This document shows positions 12,913-23,874 of a DNA stretch of 64,000 nt, in pieces. The notes below the pieces were generated by a model, which searched no databases, was not told the DNA's origin, and worked only from the letters and a program-made list of their open reading frames with translations. The translations under genes were made by a program, and so were the position numbers. How positions within the stretch are numbered: the stretch's first letter is position 1; the number at the start of each line of letters is the position of its first letter. Source of the stretch: Cylindrobasidium torrendii FP15055 ss-10 (taxonomy: Eukaryota; Basidiomycota; Agaricomycetes; Agaricales; Physalacriaceae); the NCBI GenBank assembly GCA_000934385.1, contig KN880439.1, positions 232,902 through 296,901 of the forward strand, written 5' to 3'.

Positions 12913-15900
12913 TTAGCTGAATAACTCTAACACGATGCCTGCCCCAATCGTCTCCCCTCCCCTCCTCAACAATATCCTCCCCATTTCTTTGTTTGCACTG
13001 AACGGCTCGATAGGTACCGGTCGCGCAGGCGCACTCACAGACAGCGCCGTGCTTCTCAGCGTAATCTGAACTTCTGCCGACACACCCTTCGTCAACACTC
13101 TCGGCTTCTTCTTCACCACCCCACCCGTCGCGCGATCCAGCGTCGCCAGTAGTCCCGTGATCGTCGCTGGTACATCGCACGAGTGGTGGAACAGCTCGAC
13201 GGACGTCCCAGCCGTAATTGGCACCTGCACGTCGAACACGATTATCCGCGCAGTGAACATTGTAGCCAGCGGGACCAAACTTTCGGGTGGGCAAAGCACA
13301 GTCCCAACCGCAAGATGCACCGGATCGATACTTGTGAGATAGATTGTAGCGTTCGAACCTGCCATGGCCCATGGTACAGTTGCGTCTTCAACCTCAATAT
13401 CTGCAATGGCAGTGTTAAAAGGAAAATCAGAGGAAGAGCCATGGTGCGCACTCTTTACCACTGCGGTCTCGTCTCCAGGAAGGACCCTCAGGCGCTCTCC
13501 AATCTGCACAACCCCGCTGCAGACTCGACCCGCCACCGCGATACCCGAGCTTTGACCCTTGAATACATTCGATATCGGAAACCGAAGTGGCGAGTCGATA
13601 TCTCTTGTCGGTGGCTCAAGCTTGTCCAGATAATGTAATAAGGTTGGGCCATTATACCAAGCCGTTAGTCCCGACTCCTCCGGCGCTGGTTCCGCTAGGT
13701 TGATGCCCTCCATCGCTGCAACTGGCACGAACCGCGTCTTTGACGGCTGGAAACCTGATTGAACAAGGAAAGGCTTCATCTGATTGACAACTTCATCATA
13801 GCGGGTCTTATCCCAGTTGACCTGAAAAAGGTGAGCATAGTTAGTACCGTGTGATGTAAGCCACAATAGGCAGCGTACCATGTCCAGCTTGTTCACAGCG
13901 ACAACAACTTGTGACACACCCAGACTTCGAACAAGCAAGAGATGTTCGCGAGTTTGTCCGCCTCTTTCAAAGCCGGCCTCGAACTCTCCAAACGACGCGT
14001 CCACGACAAGTAACGCACAGTCGGCCTGGGACGCGCCTGAGATCATGTTAGGTACAAAGTCCTTGTGTCCTGGGGCGTCGAGTATGGTGATCTGTCTATG
14101 AGGTGTATTCATCGTTTGTTGAGCAATGTCCATAGTGATACCGCTGTCGATGATGAGCACGCATGCACGCTTAGACAAAGAACCGTGTACCGTTCGCGTT
14201 CCTCGGCCGTGCCGTCGAGCCCCCATGCCCAGCTGAAGCTACTCTTGCCTGCCTTCATACTGCCGCGTTCATTGGCAGCTCTTGCCTTCTCATCCAGCCT
14301 TCCAGTCTCATATAGCAACCTCCCCATCAATGTAGATTTGCCGGCGTCAACATGACCTTGAAAAGTCAACACCATGCCCAAAGCCCCGAGCTAAATGCAC
14401 ACACCAATAACGACCAAGCTGACAGCTTTGACCCCATTCTCCGTGTTTGCTTGGAGTACCACATTTCTAGCCTCTTCGAGCACTTTCTCTTTTGCCACAC
14501 TCATTTTTGGCGGCGGTTCATCATCACGCACGTATTCATCTTCCTTGCTCGTCAAATTCATTGCAGCCAGATCCAGCAGCCTCTGGTCAACATTACCCCC
14601 AGCCTTCGCACGTGCTGCAGTTGGGGTCGCCGTCCCGCCCCCTCCTTTCCTCGGGGTCGACGTTCCAGACACGGGTGGCTTCTTCGACTGTTGCTGCTGC
14701 TTCAATAGCTTCTCGCGCTCCTTCGCAGCTAGTCACACAAACACACAAAAAACAACGTAAGTCATACAAACAAACACACAACACCCAGGGAATAAAAAAT
14801 AACGAAACGAAGAATGAGGGAAGGGATGGGATGGAGGAATTCGTAGGTGCACGCCGTTCACGCCTTGACACTCTTCTGCCTTGAACCCAACGTTGTCCCC
14901 TCCCGTGCGCGCTGGACAATATCGTCCCGACTAGGCTCACTGAAATCAAAAGCCGTCGGAGTCGTAAACGCAGGAACGAACCGCCGCTTGCTCTTGCCGC
15001 TTTGACTTCCATCGCCAATATGAATCGTCGTGGTCGAACTTGATTTGGCCCGCGTCCTTGAGCTCGTTGAGCCCGTACCCCAGGACACGACGCTGCGCCC
15101 ATCCTCTGTTGCAAGAACCTCTGCGAATGCGGAGGGCTTTGCCGGCTTTGCCGACGGCGCCGCGAACATTTCTGGACTACCTCCAGCTACAAGCCTGATC
15201 TTCTCCTCAGCCACTGCCGCAGAAACGGGTACCGTCTTCTTGTTGCGGGCCTTTGCAGCGAGCTTCGATGTTTTCTTTCCAGCTGCCTCTGCCTCATCCA
15301 GACTGACAACATGTGGTGCACCCGAGGGGCGCCTGGATGGGCTTGTAAGCGTGCGAAGGCTTTCGTACGAGTAGGTGACTGCAGTGGTGACAGCATCCCC
15401 ATTTGCAACAGGATCCAGATATTTGGTGTACTGTTTCCCGGCCTCTGGTATTTCGCCGATATCAGGATCGACTATGTGTTGTACAGGTTTGAGTTTCTGG
15501 GGAGATGCGGATTTGGCCTGAGCTTTAGCTTGAGCAAGAAGTGCAAGTTTTGAGGGTTGCTTTGCCTGCTTTGGGGACGATGAAGGCGAGGTAGTGACGG
15601 ATGACGATGTTGTCGACGCAGCGGTGACCGGGCGATGGTCTTTAGGAGGAAGGGTGGGAGGTGTGCTGGAAAGCTGGGTAGGCGAGCGGATAGGTGTTGC
15701 CGTGCGGATGGTTGACCCTGAAGCACTTGAGCGCGAATCAGAACGTGAAATAGTTGAACGCGATTCAGAGCGTGACTCGGTTGAACGCGATTCGGTAGAC
15801 CGTGAGTCGGTGGAGTATACTGATTCAGGAGTCGTCGGTGGCTCGGGCGCGGACGGACGGCGGGGCTGCTCCTTCACAGGAACTCGGGGAGCGTAATTGG

Positions 15901-17258
15901 TGTCAAAGGCTTCTAATTCCATGGCCGTGTTGATTGCCCGGTGCACAGCTGAGGACATAGTTGACAGTCCGGAGGGCGTTGCAGTCGAGTGCCGCGGCGA
16001 TGTAGGGTACGCAGACCCAGACACGGGTCGCAGCTCGGGGAATGTGCGCACCGATCCTTCGGCAACATGAGTGCCAGATGGGCCAGACTTCTCGGTGGAT
16101 GCATAGGACAGTCTGTCCGAGCTGGCAGTAGAGCGCGTGTCGGAGCTAGCTCTGCTAGCGGCGCGGGCAGATGCGAGCTGAGATAGCTTGGAGACTTTCT
16201 TCGGGGGCGCAATGGAAGGCGTAGCCGACGGCGGCGTAACGCTTTGAGCCTTCAAGGTGGAATCCGGGACTTCTGGCATGGAGTTGGGCAGGGCAGCGCT
16301 GGTTTGCCTGTACAATGGACTCGAATATGTGCCTGACACGGTCGGTGGCTGGGACAGCGGAGGAGACAAATGAGCAAGCCTGTGTACCGCGGATCCCGAC
16401 GGGGACAGGGGTATAGTGTTGGGGTCGATGGGCTCATCTTCAGTGATGTCTAATGTACATGAGCCACTGGAACGCAACAATTCATGGACAATGCAAACCT
16501 GGCAGTGTAATCGGCCTTGCGACGGATGCGGCATCATCGGTCATTGTCCGCTCAGTTTTCTCGGAGATTGTACTGAGTTGGGGACGCAGGTGCTGTGTCT
16601 GAGGAGAACCGTGGGATTCATAGTCATCCTCCGATGGCGATGAAGGCGGAGTGTCGTCGTAGTCTGGCGCGTCCTGAATCCGTTGCGACTGATAGATGAG
16701 CGGGATTCCGGGCGTTGGACCTGATGGCACGCGCGCCTGCGCAGCTGGCGGCGGGATCGGGATCGCAGGTAATGACTTTTCGCTCATTGGAGGTCGTGGC
16801 GTGCGGGGTGATGGTGGTGATGATGGGAAGAGTAAGAGAAGGGTTCGGCGCAAACTCACCTTTTCGTTCGCGCCGTTCAACCTCGGCTACGAAGTGTGAA
16901 TACCAGAGTCAATTGAAGGTTGTGAACGCACCAAATGCCCATTCTATTGTGCCCTCTATGTCGAAGTAGCTGTCCCATAGGGATTCCTTGATGTCCTTGG
17001 CAGGTAAAACGGTGTCGCCAATGACAGAGATGACTTTGGCATATGCTTCGTCCAAGGATGCTGAAAAGATATGAGTGGATCTTTGCGAGCCTCACGGCGT
17101 CCACGCACCCTGATCTTCTACACTAATTTCCTGCTCGCCATCATCGAGTGCATCGTCGTCCAGTTCATCTGTGATATGCTCTGTGTCCGGTGTATCCTGG
17201 GGGCCACTGTATGCGTACCATCCAGATTCATATTCCGTACATCTCTGTGTCGCGACAT
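12913..17258 (-). CDS. HBS1: Hbs1-type translational GTPase with an extended linker
   Basis: Hbs1, partner of Dom34/Pelota, acts in the cytosol in no-go and non-stop decay and ribosome rescue. Reading leftward from ATG 17258, the first two exons give MSRHRDVRNMNLD then DELDDDALDDGEQE, a typical Hbs1 start. Next comes the HBS1 N-terminal domain (SLDEAYAKVISVIGD, then ESLWDSYFDIEGTIEWAFG). A Pro-rich part (GPTPGIPLIYQSQ) and a very long Ser/Pro/Ala-rich linker (about 16,450-14,870) end in EPSRDDIVQRAREGT, which resembles the segment just before the G domain. The G domain has GHVDAGKST (joined across an intron), RGITMDIA, DAPGHKDF and NKLDM, followed by the EF-Tu-like beta domains ending GAGIVLELFS. 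The total is about 1,250 residues against roughly 610-690 in yeast and human. The intron after VVIG and the donor near 14,870 (a weak GTGTCA) are inferred from phase. Confidence 0.88.
15720..15815 (-). repeat. HBS1: Ser/Arg/Glu micro-repeat inside HBS1 linker
   Basis: On the minus strand this segment encodes a run of short units of the type TESRS and SRSD, rich in Ser and Arg. It lies in the disordered linker of HBS1. The units are near-identical but their codons vary slightly, as expected from small tandem duplications that have begun to diverge. Confidence 0.6.
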
Positions 17259-17382
17259 AGTGGTCAGTCAGTGTGTCTAGCAGGATCTAATGAAATGAAG
17301 AGGAGAGGTGCAGTAGGATGATGTCATCAGACTCATTTCCCTCTCGCCCTCACTCTTCCATTTTCGTCCCCGCGCCTCTGCC
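17259..17382. promoter_or_regulatory. Compact bidirectional promoter between HBS1 and RIM1
   Basis: Only 124 bases separate the two divergent start codons, so both genes must share this stretch for initiation. It includes TGATGTCA at about 17319-17326, which resembles a bZIP/ATF half-site. No TATA box was seen. Confidence 0.45.
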
Positions 17383-18033
17383 ATGTTTTCCGCCCTCCGT
17401 TCCGCCGCTGCGCCGCGCGCTGCCCTTCGCGTGCGTAATACGCGTCTATGCCGTCTGGCTGGACACTGATGCAAAAACAACAGACTTTTTCCACCTCCGC
17501 CAGCCGCGCGGATATGGCCCGTCTCACCCTCATAGGCAACCTTGGTGCAGACCCGGAGACACGGAACACGAAGAACGACCGCCAATTCGTGACGTTAGTC
17601 AAAAATCCCGCGTTCAGTGTGCCCCGTACTCACAGCCAGCAAGTTACACCGTTGCAACCCAATCTGTTCCTCCCGTGGACGCTGAAACTGGCGGTAGGAC
17701 TACATATTTCTATCCTTCGACGTATTCTGACACGTTCATGCAGAGCGTGGGACTCCCAAGACTACATGGCACCGCGTCTTCTCCTTCAACGAGCATGCCA
17801 ACCGCTATCTCATGAACCTCAAGAAGGGCTCGAAGGTCTACGTCGAGGCCGCATTTGAAATGCGAGAGCCAGAACCGGGCTCAGAGCCTTCTACACCCCA
17901 AGGCCAACGCCAAATTCTCCTCCGCCATGGTACGCTTCACTTGGATGTCTCAACTCTGTTTCTCACCAACCCTTCTGCAGAGAACATTAAGGTCGTAGGC
18001 CAACCCAAGCACTCCAGCGATGACCATATCTAA
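17383..18033 (+). CDS. RIM1: Mitochondrial single-stranded DNA-binding protein
   Basis: This is an OB-fold SSB that coats single-stranded mtDNA during replication. Exon 1 gives MFSALRSAAAPRAALR, an Arg/Ala/Ser-rich presequence with no acidic residues, followed by TFSTSASRADMARLT, a likely cleavage area. The SSB core reads LTLIGNLGADPETRNTK, then RQFVT, SYTVATQSV, TTWHRVFSFNEHANRYL and LKKGSKVYVEA, close to fungal Rim1 proteins. The last exon (ENIKVVGQPK) finishes the OB fold. Introns follow the presequence, RQFVT, the variable loop and LLRH. The size, about 150 residues, is normal for the family. Confidence 0.9.
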
Positions 18034-18283
18034 TCAATATCACCATTATCCGTATATACACCGTAAATCTCGTTAATGCTATATCCCCCATGCACCGCTC
18101 GTTCATCCTATGTGTGATACAGTCCATCAATCACAGCTAGATAAGTAAGTACACGCTCAAGGGTATAAGGAGTCATCGTATTCGCTGCCTGCTGGAGGTA
18201 CAGGTAGTGGCTGGCTGGTTCCGGTATGATGGGTGTGTATTATGCTCCCTGCACGAGTACTGCGCCAATCCTAGGACTACTTG

Positions 18284-19259
18284 TTAGCAATCGATAGTGT
18301 TAATTGGTTGGAACGGCACCTGTTCAGTTTGCTGATGCTGTTCGTGTTCAGGCTGCTCCTCGTAGTGACTACTCACAACCATGCTGGGCTGGGGCATCGG
18401 CATATGTGCGCTGGGAGCCGGTGTTGGCTGGCCTTCCCGCATTTTGTTGATGTAGTCGCGTACTGTATGGACCACCAGCTAGAGTGCAGATGAATATTGC
18501 GTGCAATGGTCAACGAGTATACCTACTGTGTGATCCTCTTGAGGCGAACCAGAGAAGGCCGCTACAACTCCTATGGGGCAACAAGGCGCATTCTGACCAT
18601 CAGTGAGATTGAGGCGTCAATAGAAAGGACTGCCCAATTCACCTCTAGCCAGATGGGAAATGCTGGACAAGAGTAAGGAGCATCTTCAAATGACTCTTTG
18701 ACTTGCGTACCTCCGCCATAAACTTTCTCTCCGCTGGCAGCAGCAGCAGAGCCCGCAGTCATAAGCAAATCAGCCTTTCTCTTGCCCTGGGCACTCATAC
18801 TCTTCTCCACGTAATAACTGGAGTGACCGGTGCGTTTTACGACTCCAACCATGCCTTGGAGGCACGCCCAGCTGTCAAGACTGACATCTCCAATCCCCGA
18901 GAGGTGGCCTAGGTCACCAACGGTGCAAGAGAAAAGCGTGTGTCCAGCAATGGTTTCTATCGAGAGGACTAGTCCGCGGCCTTTGGCATGTCGGTTCGAC
19001 CCTCGGAAACGTTTTCTTATGGAGAGACCCTACGATGATTGGAAAAATTGGAGTGTGAAGGCAAAATGAATTCATGGGGGAATAGAAGGAGTGGTAATCC
19101 GTCAGCACCTGGCCCTCGTATAAGCAAGAGAAGACGCACCAAAGTGACAGCATCCTGAGCGGAAAACGACGGGAACCTGTACTCCGACTCCTCCTTGAGC
19201 GCGCGTACCGCCATGTCGGCGTCTGTCTGTCCAGGCGCGGGTCCTTGAAAGTTGAACAT
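18284..19259 (-). CDS. UPF0303 / heme-degrading-domain family protein (YBR137W-like)
   Basis: Reading leftward, the start is MFNFQGPAPGQTDADMAV, then EESEYRFPSFSAQDAVTL, matching the family's opening FPSF...A..LG pattern. Next comes GRGLVLSIETIAGHTLFSC with TVGDLG, then GDVSLDSWACLQGMVGVVKR and TGHSSYYVEKSM, and later CPIGVVAAFSGSPQEDHTLV. These blocks are typical of fungal UPF0303 (DUF336-like fold) proteins. The yeast homologue YBR137W has been linked to the GET tail-anchored-protein system, but a function here would be inference. The C-terminal 45 residues are Pro/Gln/Glu/His-rich and may be disordered. The stop at 18284 is the simplest end; a GT right after the last QTEQ would allow another intron and a slightly different terminus. 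Confidence 0.75.
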
Positions 19260-19760
19260 TGATAAAGTTGCGTACACCTAGTGGTAGAGAGTTTTGAAGA
19301 TGTGGGTGTTCGTTTGATAATCGATAATCCCAGAGCAATAAGCTTCGTGTCGTAAAAGTGAGCTCACAAGCCGCGCTTTTCGCGGATAGGCTGGGTGGCG
19401 CGCGTAGGTAGTGTATGCGCAGACTAGCAGCGACAAAGTGTTGCGCTTTCGTGTAGTAGGATGTTTGGGCCTCCAAGAAGTGGGAAAGACTTTGCCTTGA
19501 GGCGAGTGGCAGAAGCAAGAGACGCATTCGGGCGCGTCTGTTCAAAGTACTTCGGACATCGGTCCGGACGGGGGCAAACTGGATCCATTTCGCTGATGCG
19601 CTCTTCCTTTTCACGTGAAATAGTCCTTGCCTGCTGAATTCACTCTCGACCTGTCCGCTGCCAAATCATAGTTTGGCAACGGATTACACTGCGTTCGTTA
19701 CCCGGGTACAGCGCCGGCATGACCTTGACGTCCACTACGAATCTGTAACTCTCCTTTACC
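19260..19760. promoter_or_regulatory. Bidirectional promoter region (UPF0303 gene / PEX12)
   Basis: About 500 bases lie between divergent starts. The palindrome TCACGTGA is at 19611-19618, a classic bHLH (Cbf1-like) E-box. A minus-strand open frame of 170 codons overlaps this region, but its composition and lack of domains suggest chance. Confidence 0.4.
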
Positions 19761-21074
19761 ATGGAATTCTTCAGTAATGTCGGACTGGACACTCTCAAGC
19801 CCTCTCTATTTGAGCTTGTATCTCAAGAACAACTACGAGATCTCCTTCAGCCTGCTTTGAAATATGTTCTATCTGTACGTGTATGCCTTAGACCATCGGA
19901 CGCGGTGACGAGCGGGTGGAATAGGTTTTTGCGCAGCGTTATCCAAGATATCTGCTCCGGATAGTTAACAAGCATGAAGAGTTCTACGCCTTACTCATGC
20001 TCGTCGTTGAGAGACATTATCTAACCAAGCACAGTGCGTCCTCTACCATTCAGCCCACATCCTCATACTAATGACCCCAGATGCATCATTTGCGGAACAC
20101 TTTTATGGTCTCAAACGACGACGGAGACCCTTCATTGAGCCACAAAGGGAACGTGCAGCAACTGGCGGCGTACCAGCTGGCGAACAACTTCGGACAGAGG
20201 ATATACATCGCTCCCTTATGTTCTTGGTGCGTCAAGCCGCCATACTTCCAATGCATAGTCTAAACAATTGCAGATTGGGATACCGTATGTCCGAGCAAAG
20301 GCAGCGGAGTACTACGAAGACCTCGGCGGTGGAGTCAGTGCCGATATCATGAACGCTGCCACCGACATCCGGCAGATTCGGTTACTCACCGACCCGGTAC
20401 GCGCATTGCCATCTAGACACATGTCCAATTCACTCACAGACGCGTAGACATGGCGTGGTTTCTTTCGAAGAGCATTCAAACGCGCATATCCATGGTTAAA
20501 TGGCGCGTTCGAGCTCTGGCTCTTCCTGTTTAATGTTGCATACCTCTTTGACAAAACCCCATATCATCGTCCATGGCTCTCCTGGATGGGTCTCGACATC
20601 CGACGTCTAGGGATAGAAGACATACGCGCCGCAGCCCTCAAGGCCGCAAAGTCTCCCTCCTCCTCATCAAACGCTCGCGGGCTTCTTGCCACCTTGCGGC
20701 ACACACTCAAATCGTCACCCCATCTTTTCCTGGACTCGCTGCGGCTACTGCTACCTACAGCAGTGTTTTTCGTCAAATTTCTGGAATGGTGGTACTCACC
20801 CGCGTCGCCCGCACGGTCACTCTCGACATCCCCACTTGGCCCAGCCATCCCTCCCCCAAAGATGCTTCCTCCACATCCAAGAGGGATTGGGTTCGACAGA
20901 GCGGCGTATGGGACATGTCCAATATGCAAAGAAAGCATCAACAACGCAACAGCGCTTCCCTCAGGATATGTATTCTGCTACCGCTGTGCGTTCGAGCATG
21001 TCGAGAAGGATGAACACTGCCCGGTAACGCTGCTTCCCGCAAAGGTTTGGCAACTGCGGAAGGTCATGGTATAG
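19761..21074 (+). CDS. PEX12: Peroxisome assembly protein 12, RING-finger peroxin
   Basis: Pex12 is one of three RING peroxins (with Pex2 and Pex10) that form the peroxisomal membrane ubiquitin ligase that recycles Pex5. It starts [20 protein letters not shown] with [10 protein letters not shown], then after an intron [20 protein letters not shown] and ERHYLTKH, then [14 protein letters not shown], all typical of the Pex12 N-terminal membrane domain. Later come [15 protein letters not shown] and hydrophobic stretches near 20,510 ([11 protein letters not shown]) and 20,750 ([16 protein letters not shown]). The C-terminal RING reads [20 protein letters not shown], then [16 protein letters not shown]. 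It lacks some of the eight classic ligands, as is usual for Pex12. The predicted length of about 345 residues is near normal. Confidence 0.88.
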
Positions 21075-21607
21075 CATCTTGGTACAGTGTAGTAGTTCGT
21101 TGTTATTGGGGCATGCTACGTATCATAATGCAATGCAATATTGGAAAGCCCGGGCTGCGTAACTACGCTCGAAGTCAAAGCAATGTGTGTGCAACAGGTG
21201 TGATAGATGGGTGCACTGCAAATTATTGGGATGACCGGTGTGAGAGGCAGTCTCGCAGCTACGTGCTCGCGACCATCGTGATAGCACTGCGAATTGTTGA
21301 AGATTGCATCCCCTCCGCAGCCGACAGGAACTTCATTTTCCCGTTGCTGTACTTGCTTGGTGAAAAATGACAGGAAACTACAAAGGGGGATTCAGTCACA
21401 TTTACAGAGTATCTGGATTTTACTATGAGTGTTTTGGGCCTCCTTTGCAGCCCGTGCGCGTGAATGAGTCGGAATGAGTATGATTCCTATTGACACAAAT
21501 TTTGTCAAGATTGGAAATTGACTAATACAGGGAGCTTGGGAATACCGAGCCCTGCATTGAAGACTGCGTGATAGAGGACAAGTCTGGCTACCAAGAATCT
21601 TTTCCCT
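21075..21607. other. Intergenic region downstream of PEX12
   Basis: No recognisable gene. The open frame at about 21047-21370 on the plus strand overlaps the PEX12 end in another frame and has no domain signal. Confidence 0.4.
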
Positions 21608-22051
21608 TTAGATGTACTCATCCGTGCCACTCGAATCGATCACCCGAAGGGGAATAAGATCAAGTTTCCCAACAAAGATCTTCTGGAATTCCGACACAGC
21701 AACCATCTGGTAACCACTGGATGTCATCTTGCTTGTCAGTTGATATTCTGCGATGCGTCTTTCCCGACGGATGGTCTCGGCTTGGCCTCGACGCGCACAA
21801 TCTGTGGGGGTGATTTCGACCAGCTCTTGGAAGTCTATCGAGTTCGCTTCGTTACTCTGGGGTGAGATATTTACGTGCTTACAATTCCCTGGCACAAGAC
21901 CAAGATTGGAGACCGTCAGTGGGCCAGAAGAATGTATCGTGATCATTTGGTTGGTTCGCTTAAGCGACGATCGGCAGGCGGCGCGTAGTAGAGGCGAGGC
22001 AATTTTCTTTGATGCATCGACAGCGGTCGGGGTGTCAGCCGCTGGCTGCAT
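21608..22051 (-). CDS. Hypothetical protein, 147 residues
   Basis: A single uninterrupted minus-strand frame starts MQPAADTPTAVDASKK and ends VIDSSGTDEYI. I do not recognise it. Its second half (NSIDFQELVEITPTDCARRG, then RRERRIAEYQLTSKM, then GYQMVAVSEFQKIFVGKLDL) looks protein-like, with alternating charged and hydrophobic residues and no low complexity. It has no signal peptide or membrane segment. It faces away from PEX12 and would share an upstream region with the next plus-strand frame. It could be a real lineage-specific gene or a chance frame. Confidence 0.4.
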   Translation of the reverse strand: MQPAADTPTAVDASKKIASPLLRAACRSSLKRTNQMITIHSSGPLTVSNLGLVPGNCKHVNISPQSNEANSIDFQELVEITPTDCARRGQAETIRRERRIAEYQLTSKMTSSGYQMVAVSEFQKIFVGKLDLIPLRVIDSSGTDEYI

Positions 22052-22417
22052 GAACCTAGGATGGCTGCGGTACTTTGAGAGTCAAAACAACAAACTGGAC
22101 TGGGATTAGGAGCTGGAGGCTATGGAACATTAAGCACTAATGTCTGAGCCTGAGAATGTGACAAGAACAGCGGACGTAAGCGGGATCGCGGGGAAAGCGG
22201 CGAAAAGATCGGCGCCACAAGATGATGTGTCATTATCGCTGACAAGCGAAATTTGCTCAGCCATTTCTGGTTTAAATAACCTCGGTCTTCGGATAGGACA
22301 AGGTCTGCTTCAGCCCGTCGTCGTCGTCGACCTAGCCCCTTCGTCGCCATTCCTCTGTGACTCTCTGTCCGTGCGGCTTGTGGCCCAGGAGCTGTGCGCG
22401 CCGCCGCCACCGTCACC

Positions 22418-23374
22418 ATGCTCGCCCACGCACTTGCCACTGCGCTCCTCTTTATTCTCTCAATTTATGTTTTCATGCCCTCCCTATGGCGTGCAATAAT
22501 GGCCATTGACGACTACGACCATGAGTACGGTCTTGCTGTTGTCGCTGCTCGTACGTTTTTCTCTCATTCTCCCTCCGCGGCTGGCGCGCCCGAAGTTCCC
22601 CGTGCTGACAACCTGCTGACAGGCAACCCCGTTCGGGAGAGTGGGCCCCCTGCGAACATGGCGAAACTGATCCTGCTACGCCACAAGGTGCGCAACTACC
22701 AGCCTCAGCATCGGGCGCGTCTGTCTAACTTGCACTCTCAACTAGATCCAAACCAGCAACAACAGAAAACGACGAAACTCCTCAGTCGCGCGGCAAGCAC
22801 CCAGAGCATACCCCACCATCCCCCGTTCAAAGCCGTGGATACGCCTCAGGCGGCCCTTCAGCATAAAACAGCATTGACTATGCCAGAAGAACATACCCTG
22901 CCTGACCGCTATATCCCCCATGCGCTTCATTTCGTCCTTATTTACCCCAACATTCATACCCGTCGAGACCTTCGACATTTCTTGCTTGGTTTACTCATTC
23001 CCCCACGTTTGCGTGTACATTACTTTTTTGCGAATACTGGGAACAACAGCGAAGTTGAACGGATACTTTGGAACAGAGCCCCCTACCAGTCGCCTATGCC
23101 CCTCAGTGCTCAGCGCTCAGCTTTGAGACTTTGCTCCATGGTAGCCGCCGCCGCCGATGTCACGCCTTACGACCAGCAGTTGGAACCACGACGCTTCGAC
23201 AGCGGGCTCCACAATTTGCCATGCCGCTGGCAAGGACCTTTCTGCCTGTGCCGCATCACATCTCATCGCGAGGGAGTTTCCCCAGCAGATCACGCGGAAC
23301 TGAGGACTCTACAGCATTCTGGCCTACTTGAGTTTGAGATCGCCGTCGCCGCCCGCCGCACCATCATATACTGA
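22418..23374 (+). CDS. Hypothetical protein with N-terminal membrane anchor
   Basis: An open frame begins MLAHALATALLFILSIYVF, a clear hydrophobic signal/anchor, then MPSLWRAIMAIDDYDHEYG. I do not recognise it. The frame stays open to 23374 without a stop, but several good donor/acceptor pairs lie inside it (for example GTACGT after about 22550 with an acceptor before 22622, and GTGCGC near 22687 with CTAG near 22740). The true product may therefore be shorter and in a different frame downstream. The N-terminal exon is the most credible part. A longer in-frame start exists at 22394 only with a non-ATG codon. Confidence 0.4.
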   Translation: MLAHALATALLFILSIYVFMPSLWRAIMAIDDYDHEYGLAVVAARTFFSHSPSAAGAPEVPRADNLLTGNPVRESGPPANMAKLILLRHKVRNYQPQHRARLSNLHSQLDPNQQQQKTTKLLSRAASTQSIPHHPPFKAVDTPQAALQHKTALTMPEEHTLPDRYIPHALHFVLIYPNIHTRRDLRHFLLGLLIPPRLRVHYFFANTGNNSEVERILWNRAPYQSPMPLSAQRSALRLCSMVAAAADVTPYDQQLEPRRFDSGLHNLPCRWQGPFCLCRITSHREGVSPADHAELRTLQHSGLLEFEIAVAARRTIIY

Positions 23375-23874
23375 GGAACTTGATTTACTGACAAGAAGCG
23401 GGACCCGAGAGTCGGCTGGCACTAGCGCATACATGGCTGACTTCCAAAATTCATTCACTAGTTCGTTCATTGTCTGCCAACGCTACAACACCGTGTGCGC
23501 CTTTAAACTTCCGACATCCAAACTGCTTCGCCGCCTGAGGAATAGACAGACCCGAGTTAGTCTGTCGGTAAAGTGCAGTGTGAAGATAGCGAAACACGGC
23601 CACGTGACCTCTGTGTAGCCACCACGCGAACTTCGAAGGCCTTTCTTCTGGATCAGATAGCTAGGTGCCCAGGTTTCTTCAAGAGTGATCACAAATGGGC
23701 AACAAGCCAATGCATCCTACGGCGCTCATCAAGAGTGATTCGATTCGTAGATCAGCTTGCAAGCTGCAACGTTGGGACTATGCAGCACCCTTGGAAATGC
23801 CTACTGGTATATAAATTGTGGTATATATCGACGGTGCCAAAAGCCCAGGAAAAGAAAGTAATTCGTAAAGTCGT
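23375..23874. other. Intergenic region before the pectate lyase
   Basis: No gene was recognised. An E-box, CACGTG, lies at 23601-23606 in the context GGCCACGTGACC. Confidence 0.4.

Noticed and set aside
14109..14381. Possible HBS1 start at MGMVLTFQGHVDAGKST
   Set aside because: The first residues come from an intron; the correct join is VVIG to HVDAGKST, which restores the family sequence.
14593..15114. 173-codon minus-strand frame across the HBS1 linker and intron
   Set aside because: It is out of frame with the HBS1 exons on both sides and contains their intron.
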